From NCBI GenBank assembly GCA_016191795.1, contig JACPVK010000394.1:1-10603 (forward strand): 10,603 nucleotides of DNA, written 5' to 3'. Below, piece by piece: positions 1 to 7,191 of this stretch (positions are counted from its first letter, which is position 1; each line of letters begins with the position of its first letter). Source of the stretch: Gammaproteobacteria bacterium (GTDB lineage: Bacteria; Pseudomonadota; Gammaproteobacteria; SZUA-229). A program made the position numbers and the translations under genes. Below the pieces are notes generated by a model that was given only the letters and a program-made list of their open reading frames with translations, was not told where the DNA came from and made no database searches.

Positions 1-1
1 T

Positions 2-1015
2 GCAGCGGATGTGGATGATGTAGCGGCGGTTGCCGATTATTTTCAGCTGGGTTATCAGCAGGTGCGTGCGGCCTGCGATGAATTGAAGTTTCGTTATGCA
101 CTGGCCGAAGATCGGCGGATGATTTCCCGGGAGCAGTTATTTACGGTTGCCAGGCAACAATCCTATGGCGATATGGGTGAACTGGCTGATCGCGTTAGCA
201 AAGACTATCAATTGGCTGATCTGGTGTTACCCAATGTCATTCTGGCGCGCATAAAAGAAATTATTTCCGCCATTAAATCGCGGCGCCTGGTGTTCGAACA
301 ATGGGATTTACAACGCCGCATGGGTGGTGCCAGTGGCATCGTGTCGTTGTTTGCCGGCGCCAGTGGCACCGGCAAAACCATGACCGCCAGTGTTATCGCC
401 AACGAAATCGGCCTGGATTTATACCGCATCGAGTTGTCCGGCATTGTTTCCAAATACATTGGTGAAACTGAAAAAAATCTTGATAAAATTTTTGACGCCG
501 CACGCAAGGCCAATTGCATTTTGTTTTTTGACGAAGCCGATGCCTTATTTGGCAAGCGCTCGGAAGTGAAAGACGCGCACGATCGCTACGCCAATATCGA
601 AGTCGCCTACCTGTTACAAAAAATAGAAAACCACGATGGTATTGTGATTCTGACAACCAACCTGGCAAAAAGCATCGACCAGGCGTTCACCCGGCGCATG
701 CAGTTCATTGTGGAATTTCCGCGTCCTGATATCGCGCACCGCGAAAAACTCTGGCGCGGCATGTTTGGTGATGCGGTGCCGCTGGCCGCCGATGTGGATT
801 TTAATTTTCTGGCGCGGCAACTGGAAAACACCGGCGGTGACATCAAAAACATGGTGCTCGATGCAGCACTCATGGCGGCCGCAAGTGAAAACAAAATCAT
901 CGACATGGGCCTGCTGGTGCGTGCCGCTGCACGGCAAATGATGAAGCAGGGCAAAGTACCATCCGCTATTGAATTCAAACATTATTTCAGCCTGGTGGAT
1001 AACACCGGCGCTTAA
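2..1015 (+). CDS. AAA+ ATPase, eCIS-associated type, C-terminal part (5' end outside window)
   Basis: This is an ATP-driven AAA+ protein. Numbering from the GTG at 11, it has a Walker A motif GASGTGKT at residues 116-123, a pore-loop-like YIGETEKNL just after it, a Walker B motif ILFFDEADALFG with the acidic pair at 174-175, a sensor-like ILTTN, and a candidate arginine finger in FTRRMQF. A helical lid follows to the TAA at 1013-1015. The reading frame stays open upstream of the GTG to the window edge (codons gca gcg gat), so the GTG is probably internal and an N-terminal region is missing. The family match to ATPases such as Afp15/Pvc15 is inferred from motif style and from the DUF4157 genes downstream. 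AAA+ ATPases of this kind are regular eCIS members and are thought to act in assembly or cargo loading. The AAA+ call is near certain; the eCIS role is likely but depends on genes outside the window. Confidence 0.93.
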   Translation, partial: AADVDDVAAVADYFQLGYQQVRAACDELKFRYALAEDRRMISREQLFTVARQQSYGDMGELADRVSKDYQLADLVLPNVILARIKEIISAIKSRRLVFEQWDLQRRMGGASGIVSLFAGASGTGKTMTASVIANEIGLDLYRIELSGIVSKYIGETEKNLDKIFDAARKANCILFFDEADALFGKRSEVKDAHDRYANIEVAYLLQKIENHDGIVILTTNLAKSIDQAFTRRMQFIVEFPRPDIAHREKLWRGMFGDAVPLAADVDFNFLARQLENTGGDIKNMVLDAALMAAASENKIIDMGLLVRAAARQMMKQGKVPSAIEFKHYFSLVDNTGA

Positions 1016-1020
1016 GGAGA
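1014..1020 (+). promoter_or_regulatory. Strong Shine-Dalgarno site for the 64-aa gene
   Basis: AAGGAGA overlaps the stop codon of the ATPase gene and lies 6 bases before the ATG at 1027. It fixes the start of the small gene and indicates translation from the same transcript as the ATPase. Confidence 0.85.
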
Positions 1021-1026
1021 ATCAGC

Positions 1027-1221
1027 ATGGCTATCAATATTAATACGGTAAAAACCGAAGCCACCGATGCGGTGCTCAAAGCACTAACGGCAATGTATAA
1101 AGATGCCGATGCAGAAAGCATGCGAAGTTTTGCCGAAGCCATTGCCGAAGCGGCGGTGGTGGCGGTGCAGAATGTTATTGATCATGCAGAAACGGAAATG
1201 TCTGGCGAAAGTATTCGTTAG
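1027..1221 (+). CDS. Small helical protein (64 aa), possible cargo partner
   Basis: This is a 64-residue acidic protein of no family I recognise. It begins 11 bases after the ATPase stop, behind a very good ribosome binding site, so it is co-transcribed with the ATPase. The body is alanine- and glutamate-rich and reads as one or two amphipathic helices, including SFAEAIAEAAVVAVQNVIDH. There is no signal peptide and no cysteine. A 35-residue stretch (residues 23-57) recurs at about 60% identity at 3313-3417, just before the second DUF4157 gene, so the gene seems to have been copied together with its downstream neighbour. That supports it being a real gene tied functionally to DUF4157 cargo, for example as an adaptor or chaperone, but this role is inference. 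The helical AEAIAEAVV-type pattern also occurs in some phage-tail-related proteins, so a minor structural role is an alternative. Confidence 0.8.
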   Translation: MAININTVKTEATDAVLKALTAMYKDADAESMRSFAEAIAEAAVVAVQNVIDHAETEMSGESIR

Positions 1222-1265
1222 ATTGAGTTTATTGATATCTACTAATACGTATTTTTATTAATGCT

Positions 1266-3308
1266 ATGACTTCAACCAGATCTCACTCTAAGCCTGTACA
1301 ACTTGGACAGTGTTCAGAAGAACGGTCTAGGAAAAATTCTGGCGGATATCAACACTCACTGAATCAGGCAGGTAATCTTGCTTTACAGGCTTTATATAGT
1401 AGTGGTGACCTTCGTCCTATGTTGTCAGTTGGAGGGTTAAACGATCCGGTCGAACTACAAGCCGACAAAATGGCTGATGCCGTGATGCAAGGACAATCTG
1501 CAACATGTGCTTGCGCATCTGATGAAGTGCCCTGTCCACAGTGTCAGGCTGCTACTCCCAGTAAGATTCGACGTAAACCAGTCGCGACAGATGCTCCAGC
1601 ACATATCAACAGTCTTTCACTGGGTTATTCACGCACTATGAATTCTAGCGAAAGGACGTTCTTTGAATCTGGTTTTAACACTGATTTATCAGAGGTACGT
1701 TTTTACGATAATCCTCAGGCAGCTGCTACTGCAGATCAGTTAAACGCACGTGCATTTAGTATCGGAGAGCATATTGCTTTTGCTAAAGGTGAATGCAGTT
1801 CATCAACTGAAAGTGGTCGACAGCTAATAGCGCATGAGTTGGCGCATGTAGTTCAAGGGCATTCCGGTATTCGACGGCAAGCCTGGGCTCCTCGTATAGC
1901 TCCTCGCATTGGTCCCAGTCTTAGAGGTCCCATGCCAATGCCGCGACCAATGCCGCGACCTATACCAATGCCACGTCCGATGCCGGCACCAATGCCGCGA
2001 CCTATACCAATGCCACGTCCGATGCCGGCACCAATGCCGGGTCCGATGCCGGGTCCAATGCCGGGTCCAATGCCGGGTCCAATGCCGGGTCCAATGCCGG
2101 GTCCGATGCCGGGTCCGATGCCAGGTCCGATGCCAGGTCCGATGCCATATCCACTGCCGCAACCTGTACCGCAACCGCAACCTGTACCGCAACCGCAACC
2201 TGATGATGAAGAGCAAAATGATCCGAATTGCGGTTCGCGTGACCTCCCTCTTACTCATGTAAGTTTTTCACCTGGTCCGTTAGGGCAAGGCCTGCGAGTA
2301 AAGGCCAGTCCACTTTCAAAATGTGAAGGCAATACGCACGGCAGCGAACCGAATGGAAGTATTTATCGTGATCAATTTGATTGTATTAATGCAGCTGGAG
2401 AAGCAGGCTACTGGGTGCGTGCGCATTTATTACATGGCCGAACCAGCAGTTCAGGGCCATTTAATCTACACGGACCGGGTGATACGCCAAGCAATCTGAT
2501 TATATCGGACAAGAGCCTGAACGGCAGAATGCGCACTGGTGCTGAAGCTCCGGCGATTGCGCGTGTCTGGGGTAATCGCGAAGTATTATGGTATGAAGCC
2601 CAGGTTGATTCCTATGTGCCCGGTCTTGATTATTTCGCGCAATCAATCACTGTGAACTATGGCAGTTATAATACGGCTACAAACACGGAAGGACCACGTT
2701 TGGGCGGAGGGATCTTTACACTGAATCGCACGCCACCTGATTGTCCGGCTATACCTATGTGCACACCAAATAGTACAGGTACTTTTGTGCCAGGTTTTTC
2801 TGGTTCTTCTGAATCTGCTAATTCAAGCGAGATGCAATCGAGTGGTGATGAATTTTTAGCGCCATCTATGCAAGCGGAATCTGAAAATACAAGACCGCCT
2901 ACATCAGACTTTAATTTTCAGAGCACAATCAAGATATGTTACGAAGAATTAACTTCACGTACTTTCCGTATTAATGACGGAGGACTAACGGTGCGCATAG
3001 ATGCGAGCTGGTTTAATCAAGCGGGTGATGAGGAGTTAAGTGCAGAGCGTTGTCCTGCAACACAGTACAAAATTACTTTGGTAAGGGAAGTTAATAATTG
3101 GTTTGACGATGATATAGATGCTCAGGAACTAACAGTAGGCGTTGGCGATAGAATTGGCTGGCGGTGGCTCGAGCCTGGTAACTATTACCTCGTTATAGAA
3201 TCAACTAATAGTGACCCTTCCTGCTGCTTACAGGGTGACATTATCGTATCGACATTTTCCGCACCTCCACCTAATCCTGTCTATTTCGATGAAGGTGAGA
3301 TTGCGTAG
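1266..3308 (+). CDS. DUF4157 (eCIS core) effector with His-Me-finger-like nuclease candidate domain
   Basis: A 680-residue multidomain protein. Residues 31-74 hold the usual DUF4157-protein leader (AGNLALQAL, then LNDPVELQADKMADAVM). Residues 81-93 hold a cysteine cluster, CAC then CPQC. The DUF4157 core spans about 115-200, with FFESGFNTDLSEVRFYDN and the zinc-type motif HELAH at 190-194. Residues 221-310 are a Met/Pro/Gly repeat linker encoded by tandem DNA repeats. A domain follows at about 315-485: YWVRAHLLHG with His387, HGPGDTPSNL and SLNGRM resemble the His and Asn of DNA/RNA non-specific (His-Me finger) nucleases; this is inference. Residues 560-670 look beta-rich (EPGNYYLVIE, SCCLQGDI). 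There is no signal peptide, as expected for packaged cargo. The ATG at 1266 has no clear Shine-Dalgarno site, but the leader motif begins close after it. The gene looks AT-richer than the ATPase gene. DUF4157 call very sure; nuclease moderate. Confidence 0.92.
   Translation: MTSTRSHSKPVQLGQCSEERSRKNSGGYQHSLNQAGNLALQALYSSGDLRPMLSVGGLNDPVELQADKMADAVMQGQSATCACASDEVPCPQCQAATPSKIRRKPVATDAPAHINSLSLGYSRTMNSSERTFFESGFNTDLSEVRFYDNPQAAATADQLNARAFSIGEHIAFAKGECSSSTESGRQLIAHELAHVVQGHSGIRRQAWAPRIAPRIGPSLRGPMPMPRPMPRPIPMPRPMPAPMPRPIPMPRPMPAPMPGPMPGPMPGPMPGPMPGPMPGPMPGPMPGPMPGPMPYPLPQPVPQPQPVPQPQPDDEEQNDPNCGSRDLPLTHVSFSPGPLGQGLRVKASPLSKCEGNTHGSEPNGSIYRDQFDCINAAGEAGYWVRAHLLHGRTSSSGPFNLHGPGDTPSNLIISDKSLNGRMRTGAEAPAIARVWGNREVLWYEAQVDSYVPGLDYFAQSITVNYGSYNTATNTEGPRLGGGIFTLNRTPPDCPAIPMCTPNSTGTFVPGFSGSSESANSSEMQSSGDEFLAPSMQAESENTRPPTSDFNFQSTIKICYEELTSRTFRINDGGLTVRIDASWFNQAGDEELSAERCPATQYKITLVREVNNWFDDDIDAQELTVGVGDRIGWRWLEPGNYYLVIESTNSDPSCCLQGDIIVSTFSAPPPNPVYFDEGEIA
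1950..2033 (+). repeat. Perfect tandem duplication, 2 x 42 bp, in the linker
   Basis: Bases 1950-1991 and 1992-2033 are identical 42-base units, each encoding MPRPIPMPRPMPAP. Exact identity including third codon positions points to a recent in-frame duplication. Confidence 0.93.
2034..2141 (+). repeat. 12-bp tandem repeat, 9 units, encoding Met-Pro-Gly-Pro
   Basis: Nine consecutive 12-base units, each encoding MPGP, differ only at third codon positions (ccg or cca for the last proline, ccg or cca for the first). A degenerate tenth unit (MPYP) follows at 2142-2153. The array forms a flexible or polyproline-like spacer between the DUF4157 core and the downstream domain. The unit length keeps the frame, so the copy number can vary between strains without breaking the protein. 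Confidence 0.93.
2157..2201 (+). repeat. 18-bp tandem repeat, 2.5 units, encoding Pro-Gln-Pro-Val
   Basis: The unit encoding PQPVPQ occurs twice in full (2157-2174 and 2175-2192), followed by a half unit (PQP). It closes the proline-rich linker just before an acidic DDEE stretch. Confidence 0.88.
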
Positions 3309-3312
3309 ATTG

Positions 3313-3417
3313 ATGTATGGATACGCTGATAGCAAGAGTATGAAATGCTTTACGGAAGCGATTTCTGAGGCTACGGTAGTGTTGGTGCAGAATGTTAATG
3401 ATCATTTGGCAACGAAT
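3313..3417 (+). pseudogene. Decayed second copy of the 64-aa helical gene
   Basis: From the ATG at 3313 the frame reads MYGYADSKSM, then CFTEAISEATVVLVQNVNDH. This matches residues 23-57 of the protein at 1027-1221 at about 21 of 35 positions. The first 22 residues of the original are absent: the upstream sequence is the end of the preceding DUF4157 gene, which stops at 3308. The terminal SGESIR is also unrecognisable. There is no ribosome binding site, because the region before the ATG is coding sequence of the upstream gene. The frame happens to run on without a stop into the DUF4157 gene at 3481, so a read-through fusion (249 aa from 3313) is possible but unlikely. Best read as the remnant of a duplicated gene pair. 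Confidence 0.72.
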
Positions 3418-3480
3418 TATCGAACTAAAGTATTCGCTAGCACTGGTTATTTATTTTATACATGGCGAAATCATATAAGT

Positions 3481-4059
3481 ATGAAAAAAATCACTAATCA
3501 TGATGCGAAAACAGATGGTTCATTTTATAAGGACCAGAGCGCTGCGCATTCGAGCCAGTCTAACCTCCGAACAATTCAACAGGCTAAGGGGAATCTTGAT
3601 TTTCAATATTTATTGCAGCCAAAGCTTGCTGTCAGTCAACCCAATGATCCATACGAAAAAGAAGCCGATAGTGTTGCCAATCGGTTGGTAAAAAATCCTA
3701 CGCAACAGCATCAACCAATCTCTGTTAATTCTATCAGCTCAAATTATATCCAGTGCCTGAATAGTTCCCGGGAAGATGAAAGATCAACTGCCAGCTTCGA
3801 ACCTGAATTGATTCAGCCCAAGTCTGATGGTGGTTCGGCTTCGGGTGACGGTAATAAAACAAGTCCCTTATCACTGCAAAATGGTGGTAGCCGGCTGGAT
3901 GATTCTACGCAACAGTTTTTTGAATCTCGCCTGGGCCGGTCTTTGAATCATGTGCGTTTACATACAAGTGCAAAAGCTGCACAGGCGACACGAGATATCA
4001 AGGCCAAAGCGTTTACCCTAAATAATCATATTGCTTTTGCGCCTCATACCGCACCTTAA
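3481..4059 (+). CDS. DUF4157 (eCIS core) protein, C-terminally truncated, no HExxH
   Basis: A 192-residue protein. Residues 36-70 carry the DUF4157-protein leader (LLQPKLAVSQPNDPYEKEAD), and residues 130-188 carry the first part of the DUF4157 core: RLDDSTQQFFESRLGRSL, HVRLHT, then AFTLNNHIAFAP. The family normally continues through a short loop into a helix with HExxH; here translation stops at 4059 right after HIAFAPHTAP, so the putative zinc site and any toxin domain are missing. The 40 bases after the stop do not encode the missing helix in another frame, so this looks like a deletion rather than a simple frameshift. I start it at the ATG at 3481 because the leader begins soon after; the frame is open further upstream, but that part overlaps the previous gene and the remnant at 3313-3417. 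No convincing Shine-Dalgarno site is present. It may be a pseudogene or a minimal decoy or carrier. Confidence 0.75.
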   Translation: MKKITNHDAKTDGSFYKDQSAAHSSQSNLRTIQQAKGNLDFQYLLQPKLAVSQPNDPYEKEADSVANRLVKNPTQQHQPISVNSISSNYIQCLNSSREDERSTASFEPELIQPKSDGGSASGDGNKTSPLSLQNGGSRLDDSTQQFFESRLGRSLNHVRLHTSAKAAQATRDIKAKAFTLNNHIAFAPHTAP

Positions 4060-4061
4060 CA

Positions 4062-4082
4062 AGACGCCCGTCTAAAGAGACG
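4062..4082 (+). other. Three-part self-complementary stretch before the 1007-aa gene
   Basis: AGACG (4062-4066), CGTCT (4069-4073) and AGACG (4078-4082) lie in a row. The middle segment can pair with either neighbour, giving two mutually exclusive 5-bp hairpins. The stretch sits just after the stop of the truncated DUF4157 gene and shortly before the start at 4100. It is too short to claim as a terminator: no T-run follows. Confidence 0.25.
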
Positions 4083-4099
4083 ATGGCAGGTAATAAGAT

Positions 4100-7000
4100 A
4101 TGGCTGCTATAAAACCTCAAAAAAATCATACTTCAAAATTTCTTACCGCTGGTAGAAATGCGTCAACTAACCATTCCGCGATTCGACACGAATCTGCACA
4201 TCAGAGTTTGGGCAATCAAGCTATTCAACATTTAATGTCTGGTAACGTAACCACTCGTTCCAATGATTCTTTACATTCACAACAGGCACCAGCTTCGCAA
4301 CACCCTCCGGCAACATTCAAATCAGGTATACCCCGTATCCATGAAAACTCTGTTGCGCAAACGATTCTTTCGTCAAACAATAAATTAGGCGCAGCGCTAG
4401 GGCAGGATATATTGCTGGCGAACAATCTCGGCCCGATAAAACGGCAAAAAGTATTGCGGCACGAGATGCGCCACGCGGAACAGGTAAATGGCGGTGAAAC
4501 AAATTTTAATCAGCCTATTCGCAGGAGCAAAGCGGGCGATGTTTTTGAAAGAAATGCATCGCAACCCTATGCCGAACCTAGGCGCAAAGCCGACCCGCAA
4601 ACTATTCGCTTTTTTGGAGAAGAAGATGATGTTTGCAGTACGGATACAATTCTGTCGTCAAGTTCAGATTCGAGCGCCAGCTTTAGTTCAGATTCCAGTG
4701 CCAGCAGCGTCGATACTCGAACATCCGGCGCATTATCATCAGAATCTAGTAGCTTAACTTCAGGCGCTTCTACCACTGATACAGCAAGTTGTGAACCTCT
4801 GGAATCCACCGCCGACCCGGACGCCCTGGCAAGCTACGCTGAAGAACCTGGTGTATGCGAAGCTGAGCGCCCATCCTTTGATGCCGATGCTATTGATGTG
4901 GCTGGTATGCGCAACGACGAACTTAATACCGAGTCTTTGCGTGTTGACGAATGGTTCAGCAGTAACGCAGATAGCAGTCATATAGATAGAGCGGAATATG
5001 TCTCTTTGCGCAGCAAATTAAAAACCGAACGTACTGTACGGGTACAGAACGGCCACTTGTGGTTAACCACGGCCACGCGCGAAACACCCGACACCTTTTA
5101 CATGCTGCAACCGGGTGGTGACTTAACCGCCATTATTTCCGTTTACCCGGAAATCGCATTGGGTGTTCCAGACCAATCATTTCCTGGTCCTATTATGACC
5201 GTGCGCCAATTTCAGGATCATATGGGCGGCATGGGTATTCCAATCTACACAGAAGAAGAATATCTGCAGCGCTTGCAAGAAACCTATGAAACCATGAGCG
5301 CTGGTTCTGGCGGGTTCGCCGCTGACTCCGGCAGTGAATTTTTTGAGCCCTCAGTTTTTGACGATGATTTCCTCAATCCAGATCCATTGCGTGGTTATGT
5401 CGGTGGTATTCCCCTGCTGGATACCCGTGCCTCGCTTTTGGCACAAACCCTACCCTACGGTAATGCCAATGTTCGCGCGGGTGACATCGGCGAAGCCTTT
5501 GGCCTATCCGCCGGTTGGGATAATTATATCGGGCGCAATTACAACAGCGCCGGTCGCGCATGGTCCGGGGATTTCCTGCGGCCCTTTCGACCTCTGCGCG
5601 GCGCAGAACCCGTAGCCGATATTCGGGTGCTTTACGGTTCACCCTTCGATGACTTGTCGTTAAAGGTAACTCGCCCTGGCACAGCCTCTTTTAGCAGCCC
5701 CAGTGCACGTACCCGCTTTGCCACTTACCTCGCTGGACATGCCGATATCCTAGATACCAGCGCCACTAAATTTCAAAGCTTTGCATCCACGTACCGCCCA
5801 GGTGTCCCTCTTGCTGATGTGAGCGATGCTATGGGTTTAGCTATACCAGAAAACCACGTTGCGGATTATCGCGCCCTGCTCATGGATCCAACCGGATTTG
5901 ACCTCACCAACACGGGCGCTCTTTCAGTTAATCCAAATTACAGTCTGGCGCCCCTGCGCCAGATCTATTCCATGACAAGATTTGATACTCCCATAGCCGT
6001 TACCGATGGCGGAGCACCCATCACCAATGGCGCAGAATTGTATGCCGCCCGCGATTCTGGTCGCATTACCGCTACGGAATTCGATACCCACATTCGCACC
6101 CTGGGGGTTCATGCGGCTGCCCGAGTTGTTGCTATCCCTGGTATGCATACCGGCGCAATTAGTTGGTACGAAGGCTTTCGCAGTTCGCTTGGGACCACGG
6201 ACAGTGGTGATTTACGCGCCGCATTGGATGTAAATACGCTGCAAACCGTTGAAGAGATGCGTATGCGTCAACAAATTACCAATCCCGACGCACCTTACAC
6301 ATTTACTTCCGGTCGCGCAGAAAGCGCATCCGTTGCTATGAGAAATGCGGGCTATGGCGGCGCCGCGCGGGCTGGATTTTCTCTGGCTGGAGATCTGATT
6401 TTCAACGACGCCGCCGATTTATCCGATCCCCGCTATAGAGCACATTTAATTGAAACCGGGGTGGTTCAGGGTGTAGCAGGTGCGACATCGGAGTTTGGCG
6501 AGTCTTACCTGCGTTCCCGGGCGGGGCTGGCCATGGCGCGTGAGGGCTTAAGTGCAACCGCTCCGCGAGCATTGGCGATGCGTATCGGTGCCCGCGCCGT
6601 ACCCGGAGTTGTTGACAGCGCTGTAGAAATTTTTGATATGGCAACGGACGACAGAGATAACTCCACCGAAGAAGTTATTGTCCGCACTGGGCGAGCGGCG
6701 GTAATCGGTGCGGGATCGGCTTGGGCTGGCGCTGCTATCGGCACGGCAATCGGCGGCCCCGTTGGATTTGTCGTCGGTTTTGCGGCAGGTGCGTTGGTAG
6801 GTTGGCTGGGTAATAAGCTTATTCCTGGTGGAGCCGACTATTGGCAGGAGCAGGAAAGAATTCGTTTACGTGTTGAAGAATTAGAGCGTCGGGTCGCCGA
6901 ACTTGAACGACGTGTTGAAGAAATGCGCGAACGTCGTGCTCGCCTGGATACACCATTAGACTCCGAAGCAGCAAGTGTGGCGGGCGTCGAAAGCTTATTT

Positions 7001-7123
7001 GGCCTGCCCACCACAAACCCTATGTTTATATCCTCTTCAGAAGACTACACGCCAACCGTCGGCGACCTCGAGTCTGAATATCTTGTCAGTACTCTTATGG
7101 GTGCAGAGGGGCGCAGACGCTAA
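4100..7123 (+). CDS. Large eCIS-type effector candidate (1007 aa): leader, HEMRH motif, unknown core, glycine-zipper tail, coiled coil
   Basis: No known family recognised for most of the length. The N-terminus has the DUF4157-protein leader motif SLGNQAIQHLM (residues 36-46) and a shortened, divergent core-like segment, LGQDILLANNL then VLRHEMRHAEQ, with HEMRH at 121-125. Residues 185-226 are serine-rich. From about 271 to 910 it is paralogous to the protein at 7407-10154: shared NDEL, GHLWL, PIMT, NAN.R.G.IGE, RDNS and TAIG segments. Gly464-Glu465, Asp507 and Lys522 (DLSLKVTR) resemble a PD-(D/E)XK nuclease arrangement; this is inference. Residues 866-904 form a glycine-rich hydrophobic segment able to span or insert in a membrane. 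Perfect heptads follow at 924-951 (RVEELER, RVAELER, RVEEMRE, RRARLDT), a coiled coil the paralog lacks. There is no signal peptide. The ATG at 4100 follows a weak GCAGG site. A packaged toxin is the likeliest role. Confidence 0.88.
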   Translation: MAAIKPQKNHTSKFLTAGRNASTNHSAIRHESAHQSLGNQAIQHLMSGNVTTRSNDSLHSQQAPASQHPPATFKSGIPRIHENSVAQTILSSNNKLGAALGQDILLANNLGPIKRQKVLRHEMRHAEQVNGGETNFNQPIRRSKAGDVFERNASQPYAEPRRKADPQTIRFFGEEDDVCSTDTILSSSSDSSASFSSDSSASSVDTRTSGALSSESSSLTSGASTTDTASCEPLESTADPDALASYAEEPGVCEAERPSFDADAIDVAGMRNDELNTESLRVDEWFSSNADSSHIDRAEYVSLRSKLKTERTVRVQNGHLWLTTATRETPDTFYMLQPGGDLTAIISVYPEIALGVPDQSFPGPIMTVRQFQDHMGGMGIPIYTEEEYLQRLQETYETMSAGSGGFAADSGSEFFEPSVFDDDFLNPDPLRGYVGGIPLLDTRASLLAQTLPYGNANVRAGDIGEAFGLSAGWDNYIGRNYNSAGRAWSGDFLRPFRPLRGAEPVADIRVLYGSPFDDLSLKVTRPGTASFSSPSARTRFATYLAGHADILDTSATKFQSFASTYRPGVPLADVSDAMGLAIPENHVADYRALLMDPTGFDLTNTGALSVNPNYSLAPLRQIYSMTRFDTPIAVTDGGAPITNGAELYAARDSGRITATEFDTHIRTLGVHAAARVVAIPGMHTGAISWYEGFRSSLGTTDSGDLRAALDVNTLQTVEEMRMRQQITNPDAPYTFTSGRAESASVAMRNAGYGGAARAGFSLAGDLIFNDAADLSDPRYRAHLIETGVVQGVAGATSEFGESYLRSRAGLAMAREGLSATAPRALAMRIGARAVPGVVDSAVEIFDMATDDRDNSTEEVIVRTGRAAVIGAGSAWAGAAIGTAIGGPVGFVVGFAAGALVGWLGNKLIPGGADYWQEQERIRLRVEELERRVAELERRVEEMRERRARLDTPLDSEAASVAGVESLFGLPTTNPMFISSSEDYTPTVGDLESEYLVSTLMGAEGRRR

Positions 7124-7133
7124 GGATTGGGGT

Positions 7134-7191
7134 GGTGTCTCGATAAGGGATCCCATAAGGGATCAGGGAATAAGAATGGGTGTCTCGATAA
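7134..7191 (+). repeat. 13-bp direct repeat pair in the gap between the two large genes
   Basis: GGTGTCTCGATAA occurs at 7134-7146 and again at 7179-7191. Between the copies, ATAAGGGATC occurs at 7143-7152 and 7155-7164. The GTCTCGA core of the second copy is also matched by an inverted TCGAGAC at 7232-7238, and CTCGATA (7184-7190) by TATCGAG at 7315-7321. Confidence 0.75.

Noticed and set aside
1222..1265. Promoter or terminator before the 680-aa gene
   Set aside because: The 44-base gap is AT-rich, but I see no -35/-10 pair with proper spacing and no stem followed by a T-run.
1950..2201. CRISPR-like array
   Set aside because: Repeats are contiguous with no spacers, in frame and coding.
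1824..2258. Minus-strand open frame with a striking His-Arg/Trp repeat
   Set aside because: It is the complement of the Met-Pro-Gly-Pro repeat in the DUF4157 effector; the low-complexity pattern is a by-product of the 12-bp DNA repeat and there is no ribosome site.
1909..2262. Plus-strand frame with cysteine-rich repeats (QCRVQCRV)
   Set aside because: Shifted-frame reading of the same tandem repeat inside a well-supported gene.
3211..3480. Longer N-terminus for the second DUF4157 protein
   Set aside because: It overlaps the end of the preceding gene in another frame and passes through the remnant of the small gene; the usual leader follows the ATG at 3481.
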